This document shows, piece by piece, positions 34,071 through 40,523 of a stretch of DNA of 64,000 nt. Position 1 is the stretch's first letter. Every line of letters starts with the position of its first letter. Both the position numbers and the translations under genes were made by a program. Origin of the DNA: Faecousia sp965146675 (GTDB lineage: Bacteria; Bacillota; Clostridia; Oscillospirales; Oscillospiraceae); assembly GCA_965146675.1 (NCBI GenBank), contig CBCTHM010000003.1:1-64000 (forward strand), in the 5' to 3' direction. The notes beneath the pieces are model-generated. The model was not told the origin of the DNA and ran no database searches. It saw only the letters and a program-made list of their open reading frames with translations.

Positions 34071-34229
34071 ATGCTGCCATATTTGAATTGGGCTGTGACG
34101 ACGTTGCTTCCCCGCATTTTTGCTTTATTAAACGGCTTGTTGTTTGCGCCCGGTGTGTCGCTTTTAGGATTTGTTGTCGCTTTGGCTATTATTGTTATTG
34201 TGATTGGTGCTATTTTGTTCCGTGTCTGA
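34071..34229 (+). CDS. Small phage membrane protein (52 aa)
   Basis: MLPYLNWAVTTLLPRIFALL, then a strong helix (about 30-50, LLGFVVALAIIVIVIGAILF). It starts behind TTTAGGGGGTG and ends 11 bases before the next gene. Single- or two-helix protein of a size seen among pVII/pIX-type caps or coat proteins. Confidence 0.65.
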   Translation: MLPYLNWAVTTLLPRIFALLNGLLFAPGVSLLGFVVALAIIVIVIGAILFRV

Positions 34230-34240
34230 GAGGTGTGTGT

Positions 34241-34954
34241 ATGCGATATGTCAACCTTATTCTGTGTGCTTTGGTGTGTGTTCTCTGTCTCGGTCTTCCT
34301 GCTTATGCTGCTGATGATAGTGACGGCAGTGGTGAAACTCAAACGGATGACGTCACGATCCCTGTGGTTGCTCTCGACCCTCAGTCCATACAGGATATTG
34401 CTGACGCTGTCAATGCTACTGAGCCTCCTGGTGATGATGTGGATTCTAGCGCGCCAACTGATAACCCTGTGGTAGAATTGTCTCCGGATAGTATTGGCGC
34501 GTTGTCTCAGGCTGTATCTGACGCTCTGGCGGCTTCAGTGGACTCAGAAAACCCGTCGCCCTTGGCGGCTGTGTCGGGTATCTCTGGCGGTTATTATTTC
34601 GTTGCTGACTGCGCGTTGGGTTCTTCGATTAAGTTCTGGGTTCCTGCGGACTTTGCATCTGGTTCTATCGCATTCGATGGTAATAACCTGATTAATATGA
34701 CCAATTCTAGTATCTATTTGTTGTCAGATTCCGGGCTTACAAATTATACGATATATGCGCCTCGCTTCTCTCATTTCCAATATCGCAGGGATAATACTTC
34801 CGGGTATTCTGATTTGGCTATTCGATCGATTTCGGATTCTAATATTAATTTTATGGAGGATACGCCTCAGGCCATTCCGGATGCAGTCTTCTGGGTGGTG
34901 CTGATATCGGTTGTTATTTTTGGTTTCTTGATTCTGGCTTTCTTACGGAGGTAG
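34241..34954 (+). CDS. Secreted single-pass phage protein (237 aa)
   Basis: Signal peptide (MRYVNLILCALVCVLCLGLP, cleavage after AYA near residue 24), an acidic Ser/Asp/Pro-rich stalk (about 25-110), a small globular domain (GGYYFVADCALGSSIKFWVP ... ) and a C-terminal membrane helix (about 213-235, AVFWVVLISVVIFGFLILAF) ending in RR. The start at 34241 lies behind GAGAGGTG. A second minor coat or receptor-binding protein is the simplest reading. No family recognised. Confidence 0.7.
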   Translation: MRYVNLILCALVCVLCLGLPAYAADDSDGSGETQTDDVTIPVVALDPQSIQDIADAVNATEPPGDDVDSSAPTDNPVVELSPDSIGALSQAVSDALAASVDSENPSPLAAVSGISGGYYFVADCALGSSIKFWVPADFASGSIAFDGNNLINMTNSSIYLLSDSGLTNYTIYAPRFSHFQYRRDNTSGYSDLAIRSISDSNINFMEDTPQAIPDAVFWVVLISVVIFGFLILAFLRR

Positions 34955-34958
34955 TGCC

Positions 34959-35123
34959 ATGGTGTTGGATTTGGTCTCTGAAATTCGCTCTTTAATTGGG
35001 GCTCCCCCGGCTGGTTTTGAGTTCCTGGAATATGTTTTCCTGGGCTTTTTGCTGGTCTTCCTAGTTTGTACGGCATTTAATATCCTGGCATCTATTTTCC
35101 GTTGGATTGGGGGCGGTTCCTGA
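34959..35123 (+). CDS. Small phage membrane protein (54 aa)
   Basis: One long hydrophobic helix (about 22-46, FLEYVFLGFLLVFLVCTAFN) after a short polar N-terminus, ending WIGGGS. ATG follows TTACGGAGGTAG. It overlaps the next small gene by one base (TGATG). Coat or cap protein candidate. Confidence 0.65.
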   Translation: MVLDLVSEIRSLIGAPPAGFEFLEYVFLGFLLVFLVCTAFNILASIFRWIGGGS

Positions 35124-35275
35124 TGCTGGATGCGCTTGACTCGGTTGTCCAGTTCTTGTTTTATTCCATACAGCAGACTTGGCAGTTATATACCATGACT
35201 TCTGTTTTAGGCGCGTTTTTCGCACTCTGGGTTCTGGACCGGCTGTTCCATATTTTTGACATTTTGAAGCGTTAG
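35123..35275 (+). CDS. Small phage membrane protein (50 aa)
   Basis: An amphipathic N-terminus (MLDALDSVVQFLFYSIQQTW), then a helix (about 26-44) and the basic end DILKR. Start overlaps the preceding stop. Size and character match a minor coat protein. Confidence 0.6.
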   Translation: MLDALDSVVQFLFYSIQQTWQLYTMTSVLGAFFALWVLDRLFHIFDILKR

Positions 35276-35335
35276 TGCACACGCTTTGAAGTGAATATAC
35301 AGTTAAAGGATTGATTTTGAATGGAGGAAAGTGTA

Positions 35336-35503
35336 ATGAGCGGTCTTTTATCTGATTTGGGTTCTGTGGCCACTGCTATTTTTTCTCAGGTTACTACGGT
35401 TGTTACCACGATTACAAGCAATCCCCTGTTGCTTTTTACCGTGGGCTTTTTGTTCGTCGGTGGGTGCATCGGCATCTTTGGCCGGCTGCTTTCCCGCAAC
35501 TGA
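35336..35503 (+). CDS. Major coat protein candidate (pVIII-like)
   Basis: 55 residues: a short acidic/polar amphipathic part (MSGLLSDLGSVATAIFSQVT), a strongly hydrophobic, Gly-containing core (LLLFTVGFLFVGGCIGIFG) and a basic C-terminus (RLLSRN) that could contact DNA. This is the three-part plan of filamentous-phage major coats. The ATG at 35336 has GGAGG eight bases upstream and is preferred to the ATG at 35321, which overlaps that site. It has a 60-base gap in front, the largest in the structural cassette, and a strong terminator-like hairpin directly after it, as expected for the most abundant protein. Inferred from features, not from homology. Confidence 0.68.
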   Translation: MSGLLSDLGSVATAIFSQVTTVVTTITSNPLLLFTVGFLFVGGCIGIFGRLLSRN

Positions 35504-35513
35504 TTCCATGTAA

Positions 35514-35549
35514 GCAGGGCGCCGGTTAGCTTTAGCTCCGGCGCCCTGC
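35514..35549 (+). terminator. Strong hairpin after the major coat candidate
   Basis: GCAGGGCGCCGG and CCGGCGCCCTGC form a perfect 12-bp GC-rich stem with a 12-base loop. In Ff phages a terminator at the corresponding position limits transcription beyond gene VIII. Confidence 0.75.
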
Positions 35550-35572
35550 GTCTGTCTGGGGGTATTGATAAT

Positions 35573-35710
35573 ATGGACCACATCTTTAATATTATGCTGT
35601 TTCCGTTCCGTGCTGGTTCTTCCTTCGTGGTGATTCCTTGCATGTTCGCGTTTGTCTGCGCTTTGTTCTCTTTGGTGTATCGACTAATACGGGGGAAATA
35701 TAATGCTTAA
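35573..35710 (+). CDS. Small phage membrane protein (45 aa)
   Basis: MDHIFNIMLFPFRAGSSFVV, then a helix (to about 37) and a basic end (RLIRGKYNA). The gene overlaps the Zot start by 8 bases, so it is translated with it. Position before Zot matches pVI in Ff phages. Confidence 0.6.
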   Translation: MDHIFNIMLFPFRAGSSFVVIPCMFAFVCALFSLVYRLIRGKYNA

Positions 35711-36521
35711 ATGGCTATTCGTGTTTTTTGGTCTTTGCTCTTTATTCCATATTCTGACACGGAAATATCTTAATCCCTATCGCCTTACTATGGTCTTTGG
35801 TAAAAAAGGTTCTGGTAAAACGACTCTCATGGTTCGTCTTGCTTATCAATATTTGAAAAAAGGTTGGACAGTATTTTGTACTGAAAAATTAGATGGTTGC
35901 TATTATATTGATTATAACGATATCGGTTTTTTTAATCTTCCTCCTAACTCTATCCTTTTGGTTGATGAGGTAGGTATGATCTGGGATAACCGTAACTTTA
36001 AAGCTTTCAAACCTGAAGTCCGTGATTGGTTTAAACTCCAGCGTCATTATAAAGTCAGAGTCTTTCTTTTTTCGCAAACCTTTGATATTGACAAAAAGCT
36101 TCGTGACCTTACTGATGATATGTACTTAGTTACAAACATGTTACGGGTATTCTCTTGGGCTAAACGCATTCGTCGGAAAACTGTCCTGGTAAAACCTCTT
36201 GGAGACTCCCCTTCTCGTATTGATGAAGAATTGCGCTTTGATTTGTTTCTTTTTTGGCCGTTTGGTGCCAGAATGCTAACATTTATTCCTAAGTGGTCGA
36301 AGTATTTCAACTCTCATGCTTGTCCCGTATTGCCGACCAAAAATTATGATTACAATCCACCCTTAAATGTGCCAAAAAGCTTGCAAAAGCTAATGAAACG
36401 TAATGCTTTACATCGCAAAGGTTTTCGTCTTCCCAAAACAATTATTTTGTTGCGTTATAGCGGGAATCAATTTACCAATCTAGTCTCTCCGTTGAAGATA
36501 AGAAGTCGAGTTAACTTATAA
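35703..36521 (+). CDS. Zot/pI-like assembly ATPase; 3' end replaced by host sequence
   Basis: 272 residues in the integrated state. N-terminal membrane segment (about 4-18), Walker A GKKGSGKTT (33-41), Walker B ILLVDE (84-89), and FKLQRHYKVRVFLFSQTF, the Zot family pattern following the second strand. pI/Zot ATPases drive extrusion of filamentous phage. The ATG follows GGGGGAAA. The crossover repeat lies at codons 247-251; residues 252-272 are read from host DNA. In the excised circle the same frame would end after 12 phage codons (stop at 29361), giving a 263-residue protein ending RRKHK. Confidence 0.92.
   Translation: MLKWLFVFFGLCSLFHILTRKYLNPYRLTMVFGKKGSGKTTLMVRLAYQYLKKGWTVFCTEKLDGCYYIDYNDIGFFNLPPNSILLVDEVGMIWDNRNFKAFKPEVRDWFKLQRHYKVRVFLFSQTFDIDKKLRDLTDDMYLVTNMLRVFSWAKRIRRKTVLVKPLGDSPSRIDEELRFDLFLFWPFGARMLTFIPKWSKYFNSHACPVLPTKNYDYNPPLNVPKSLQKLMKRNALHRKGFRLPKTIILLRYSGNQFTNLVSPLKIRSRVNL
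36428..36465. other. Right attachment site (attR)
   Basis: The repeat TTATTTTGTTGCGTT (36442-36456) matches attL. Beyond it, host bases to 36465 complete the complement of attL's host half (29287-29308). The left, phage half is CTTCCCAAAACAA, which is not complementary to the right half. Confidence 0.8.
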
Positions 36522-36547
36522 CGAGCGGCGAATGCCGCCCGTTTCTG

Positions 36548-37834
36548 TCATTGATTTTCCAATAAAAGAATAGAGCCGTCTTCTCCGCTTTGCCCGATAA
36601 AGTACGTTCGGTATTCCGCATCCCCCGTTTGCATGGATACGCACAAGTTCGGCATGGTATCTGGAATCATGGTGCGTATTAAAAGCAAATCCTTCGCATC
36701 CAGCCGGTTTGCGGCAAAATAAGTTGTTTCCACCTGAAAATTACTTTCATCCGTCCAGCTGCCGCCAACCAGTCTGATATTATAGACCATGGAACCTGTA
36801 AACAGCGCAACGCTTTCCCCTTCTGGGTCCACCGGAATGGAATGAACATGATCAAAAGAATCGGTTTGTACTAAATCCTCTTTCGCTGCATTAATCGAAA
36901 AGGAATCGCCAAATACCAGCTTCTGTGGATAGAAGTCTTCCTTCAATATGCCTGTTAAATCCTTATAAGTTAACTCGACTTGAATGGGGCCTACTGCATA
37001 TGGAGCAATTTCGTAAGGGGAAAAATAGAAACTAATTCCCTCCCCCGTAAAATACCAGCTCTCACTGGAATCATGGGATAGATTAAAATGCTCCTGCACG
37101 GTATCCAGATAACCTTCTGAAAATATTAGATCTGCAGATTTACTCTGTGAACTAGCAAATTCCTCCAGCTTGTCCATAACCTTCAGATACAGCGCCTGTG
37201 CCATATCACCCGTTGTAAGAATATCTCCTAAAGATAGATGCTCGCCAGTTTCAGCATTAAAATTATAGGAAATGAGTGTAGTTTCCGGATGCATTCCGCC
37301 TGTGAACTCCACAGCGTTTCCAGACAGTGAAATTATTTTCTCATCCACTCTCGCTGTTTGAAACGTGGTTTCATAATAATAAGCGGCCCAGTCATTTTCG
37401 TTGGTATAATTTTCTATGGCCAAGGATCGTGGTCCTTGGGCATATGTTGCAGCCACATCGTGTAAATCTGCGAGAAACTGATTGATTTTTTCAGCGGCTT
37501 CCCCGTTATCCGGCATGAAAACTACCCCATCCTGATACAAAAATGTGAAAAGCTGGGTGCCGTCTTTGGCCTCATCTTTCTCACGATATGTATCCAACGT
37601 CAAAGCAACCAAAGATGGTTCGTCTTCCACCGGGGCAGGGACAGAAGGCTCTGTCTCAGAGGAAGGGGTTGTCGCCTCCTGGGTTTGCGTTGGCAATGAG
37701 GGTTCGGAACTTTGTACAGCAGGACCAGTGGCCGCAGTAGATTCACTGGGCTGCGGCTCTTGCTGCGTACGTTTGCAGCCCCAAAGGGAAGTAAGCGCCA
37801 AAACACACAAAAATCCAATAATCCATTTTTTCAT
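36548..37834 (-). CDS. DUF3298-like lipoprotein A
   Basis: 428 residues. Lipobox LTSLWGC near residue 20, a Ser/Thr/Pro/Glu-rich linker, then a DUF4163/DUF3298 (RsiV-like) domain: YNFNAETGEHLSLGDIL and the SWYFTGEGISFYFSPYEIAPYAVG motif. Such domains bind carbohydrates or lysozyme-like ligands in RsiV; the ligand here is unknown. It shares its order of motifs with the upstream neighbour, and starts within that gene's stop (ATGA). The two form an operon just beyond the prophage. Confidence 0.8.
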   Translation of the reverse strand: MKKWIIGFLCVLALTSLWGCKRTQQEPQPSESTAATGPAVQSSEPSLPTQTQEATTPSSETEPSVPAPVEDEPSLVALTLDTYREKDEAKDGTQLFTFLYQDGVVFMPDNGEAAEKINQFLADLHDVAATYAQGPRSLAIENYTNENDWAAYYYETTFQTARVDEKIISLSGNAVEFTGGMHPETTLISYNFNAETGEHLSLGDILTTGDMAQALYLKVMDKLEEFASSQSKSADLIFSEGYLDTVQEHFNLSHDSSESWYFTGEGISFYFSPYEIAPYAVGPIQVELTYKDLTGILKEDFYPQKLVFGDSFSINAAKEDLVQTDSFDHVHSIPVDPEGESVALFTGSMVYNIRLVGGSWTDESNFQVETTYFAANRLDAKDLLLIRTMIPDTMPNLCVSMQTGDAEYRTYFIGQSGEDGSILLLENQ

Positions 37835-39126
37835 GATGCTTCTCCTTCCTCTAGCAAAACTGTGGTCCCATCCGCCTCATTCTGGCTGATAAAGAAGGTC
37901 TGCGTAACCTGATCTCCACCCTCAAACTGAAGGCAGAGATTCGGCATGTTATCTGGGATGTATGCCCGGACGATCACCAAATCCTGGGCAGAAAGCCGGT
38001 TAGCAGTATACAAAGAGCGTTGTATAATTGGTTGGTTCCCAACCCAGGTGACCAAAGATAAGTTGACGTTATAAACGACGTCATTGGTACTTAAGGCGAT
38101 GGACTGCCCTTCCTTATCCACCGGTACCTGATCAATGTTACTGTAAAGGGAGAGATCCGGCTCGCTATCAAACCGAATGGACATCATGCCTCCAGTCACC
38201 TGCTCCTGCGGCTCCGGAAGATAAGAGGATACTAAAACGTGCTCTAAATCGGCATAGGGGAATTCGACCTTCACCACGCCCGCAGCATAAGGAGAGATTT
38301 CATAGGGATTAAAAAAGAACACCAATCCACTGTCGGAAAAATACCAGTCGTTTGTTTGATGCTCTAAGGCGCTATATTGAAATTTTTCCGTGATAACGGA
38401 TTCGTAATTATCAAACAGGCCAAAATTTTCCGCATTTTCCTGCAGCTTCTCCAGAATCATCTGCTCAATTTGGTTCTGTGCCTCAGCCAGTATGACATCA
38501 GAAAGCCTAAGTTTTAAGCCTGATGAGGTGTCAAAGTTATTGGCTTCTTGTACGTTATTGGGGTGTGCGCCGCCTGTATAGCTGCTGGAGTAGGTGGTTA
38601 AGGAAAATACGGCGTCATCCATCCGTGTAACTGTGTCTGTTGTATAATAGCTATATCCATACCAGTGTTCATCTGGATTCTTAGTTTTTGCGTAATCGGC
38701 CCGCGCGATCCCAATGAGCTCGTGCGCAAAGGCTCTTTCCTCTGCCTGCTTGTCATGGAGCTTGGTATTGATGGCGGCGGCGGCCTGGGGCCGATCCGGC
38801 ATGGTAGCTGTCGTACTTTGCAACTGCAGCGTAAACAAGACCGTCCCATTGTCCGCAGAAATCGTTTCCTTATTCTCCTCTGTTACGGCAGAAATAAAGG
38901 ATTCCTGAAGCTCTGCCGATAAATTCCCCGCTTGCACTTCCGGCGCTGCATCTTGCATTTCAGCAGACGCAAGACTTGGCACGGAAGCCTCATCCAAAGT
39001 TGTTTGATCCACGGTGGACGCACCCATCTGAAGCGGTGAAAAATCTTGTTCCGCCGTGTCTGCACTTTTACCGCATCCTGTAAGCAACGCCACTGCGCAT
39101 AACAGCAAAATCGGGAATTTTTTCAT
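37831..39126 (-). CDS. DUF3298-like lipoprotein B
   Basis: 431 residues, lipobox LLTGC, then a domain with NNFDTSSGLKLRLSDVIL and DWYFSDSGLVFFFNPYEISP, paralogous to the downstream gene. The start at 39126 follows AAAGAGGTG; an ATG 21 bases earlier has no site. Probably a surface-exposed sensor or binding protein. First gene of a two-gene operon. Confidence 0.8.
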   Translation of the reverse strand: MKKFPILLLCAVALLTGCGKSADTAEQDFSPLQMGASTVDQTTLDEASVPSLASAEMQDAAPEVQAGNLSAELQESFISAVTEENKETISADNGTVLFTLQLQSTTATMPDRPQAAAAINTKLHDKQAEERAFAHELIGIARADYAKTKNPDEHWYGYSYYTTDTVTRMDDAVFSLTTYSSSYTGGAHPNNVQEANNFDTSSGLKLRLSDVILAEAQNQIEQMILEKLQENAENFGLFDNYESVITEKFQYSALEHQTNDWYFSDSGLVFFFNPYEISPYAAGVVKVEFPYADLEHVLVSSYLPEPQEQVTGGMMSIRFDSEPDLSLYSNIDQVPVDKEGQSIALSTNDVVYNVNLSLVTWVGNQPIIQRSLYTANRLSAQDLVIVRAYIPDNMPNLCLQFEGGDQVTQTFFISQNEADGTTVLLEEGEAS

Positions 39127-39156
39127 AAATTGCACCTCTTTAGTCATTGCATGAAC

Positions 39157-39185
39157 ATCTTACCATAGCTCACACTTTTTTTCAA
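39157..39185 (-). promoter_or_regulatory. Promoter of the DUF3298 pair
   Basis: On the minus strand TTGAAA, 17 bases, TAAGAT, about 30 bases before the start codon. Confidence 0.55.
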
Positions 39186-39375
39186 TCTGTGATTCCAATC
39201 TTAATATCTTAAATATTGCTTTTTTCTGTATTTTCCCTTGGAAATTCGTCAAATATGTGAAGAATTTTTATCCAGCTTACAGGAATGTCTTTAACCATAG
39301 TCGTGAATATTGCCCTGTATAGATACCACCTTGCGTGCTGAGCATGCCTGAATAAATAGGTGTGTAAAATTGAGC

Positions 39376-39404
39376 TTTACAACCCGAGCAAATTTTTGTA
39401 AAAT
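39376..39404 (+). promoter_or_regulatory. Promoter of pfkA
   Basis: TTTACA (39376-39381), 17 bases, TAAAAT (39399-39404). A small GAGCT/AGCTC hairpin with seven T's (39428-39448) follows in the leader and could act as an attenuator. The rest of the 39127-39469 gap holds no gene I can see. Confidence 0.5.
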
Positions 39405-39469
39405 AAAGGCGTCACGATTCCTTGTGTGAGCTCTAAAGCTCTTTTTTTGAACGACAGGAGGTCCTTTTT

Positions 39470-40441
39470 TTGCGTGTAAAGCGTATCGGCGTATTAACCA
39501 GCGGCGGAGACGCACCAGGTATGAACGCCTGTGTCCGTGCTGTGGTCCGTACAGCTCTGTACCGAGGGGTTGAATGCTATGGCATCCGCCGCGGCTGGAA
39601 CGGCTTAATCAATGGTGATATTATTAAGCTTGATGAAAAAAGTGTGGCGCATATTATTAACCGTGGCGGAACGATTCTCTACACCGCCAGAAGCAAAGAA
39701 TTTTTGACCGAGGAGGGCCAACACAAGGCCGTCAGCACCTGCAAGTTTTTGGGGCTGGATGGAATTGTAGCGATTGGTGGGGATGGTACATTTCGCGGGG
39801 CGCAGGCGCTGTCTAAGTATGGCATTTCTGTGGTCGGCATCCCAGGTACGATTGATAATGACATCAATTGTTCCAACTACTGTGTAGGATTTGATACGGC
39901 GGCAAACACGGCGATCGAATGCATTGACAAGCTGCGGGATACCATGCAGTCCCATGAGCGCTGCTCCGTGGTGGAGGTCATGGGAAGAAACGCCGGCTAT
40001 CTGGCGATGTACGTCGGACTGGCCACGGGAGCTACGGCCGTATTGGTCCCGGAGGAACCCATCGATTTTGATCGGGATGTCATTGAAAAGATACGGCAGG
40101 CTCGCCTCAATGGTTTTACCCATTACATGATTGTGGTGGCGGAGGGCGCCGGCAGTGCCGCAGACATCGCAGCAAAAATCAAACAGAAAATTGATTTGGA
40201 CCCCAGGGTAACCGTTCTAGGGCATGTACAGCGGGGCGGCTCCCCCACTGCCAGAGACCGGGTCAATGCAACAAAGATGGGATATCGCGCGGTAGAAATT
40301 CTTTTATCCGGCAAAAACAATCGAATTGTTTGTACGCATCAGGGCGTCATAACGGATGTGGACATCGACGAGGGGCTTGCCATGCAAAAAGGCATCCAAC
40401 AAGAGGAGGTCGATGTGTTGCAGGCCATGACCGGGATCTAA
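39470..40441 (+). CDS. pfkA: ATP-dependent 6-phosphofructokinase
   Basis: 323 residues, the normal length. Phosphorylates fructose 6-phosphate, the committed step of glycolysis. GGDAPGMNA (near residue 13), GGDGTFRGA, PGTIDND and GRNAGYLA are the phosphofructokinase motifs; Gly in GGDGT marks the ATP type rather than the PPi type (Asp). The TTG start at 39470 lies behind ACAGGAGG. It stands alone with its own promoter and terminator. Confidence 0.96.
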   Translation: MRVKRIGVLTSGGDAPGMNACVRAVVRTALYRGVECYGIRRGWNGLINGDIIKLDEKSVAHIINRGGTILYTARSKEFLTEEGQHKAVSTCKFLGLDGIVAIGGDGTFRGAQALSKYGISVVGIPGTIDNDINCSNYCVGFDTAANTAIECIDKLRDTMQSHERCSVVEVMGRNAGYLAMYVGLATGATAVLVPEEPIDFDRDVIEKIRQARLNGFTHYMIVVAEGAGSAADIAAKIKQKIDLDPRVTVLGHVQRGGSPTARDRVNATKMGYRAVEILLSGKNNRIVCTHQGVITDVDIDEGLAMQKGIQQEEVDVLQAMTGI

Positions 40442-40487
40442 AAAGCTTTTAAAACCAGTACTTACCTAAAAAACTGTCTGAATACCA

Positions 40488-40517
40488 GGCAGGGCATGGA
40501 TGTATCCATGCCCTGCC
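40488..40517. terminator. Terminator between pfkA and the Cthe_2159-like gene
   Basis: GGCAGGGCATGGA, four bases, TCCATGCCCTGCC, then TATTTTTAT. It lies between convergent genes and serves pfkA. Confidence 0.85.
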
Positions 40518-40523
40518 CTATTT

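Larger units (their letters stand above)
29311..36456 (+). mobile_element. Inovirus-like (filamentous phage) prophage
   Basis: A 15-bp direct repeat (29311-29325 and 36442-36456) encloses about 7.1 kb that is more AT-rich than the flanks. Content: divergent XRE regulators, a small possible ssDNA-binding protein, a rolling-circle Rep, two secreted single-pass proteins, at least six small hydrophobic proteins of 45-68 residues including a major-coat candidate, and a Zot/pI ATPase next to the right end. This is the gene order and size range of filamentous phages. No integrase, transposase or secretin (pIV) gene lies inside; absence of the secretin fits a monoderm host. The predicted circle is 7,131 bp. 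Gram-positive members of this group are known mostly from genome surveys. Confidence 0.88.

Noticed and set aside
36428..36438. TCTTCCCAAAA as a XerC half-site of classic dif
   Set aside because: It matches 8 of 11 positions of the B. subtilis arm but belongs to the phage side of attR and to the Zot coding frame, so the likeness may be chance.
29287..36465. A transposon with 22-bp terminal inverted repeats
   Set aside because: The arms are complementary and flank the element, but there is no transposase and no target-site duplication. The 15-bp direct repeat plus the crossover inside the Zot gene fit site-specific insertion into a palindrome better.
39470..40441. A pyrophosphate-dependent phosphofructokinase
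   Set aside because: The key residue is Gly in GGDGT, not Asp, which indicates the ATP-dependent type.
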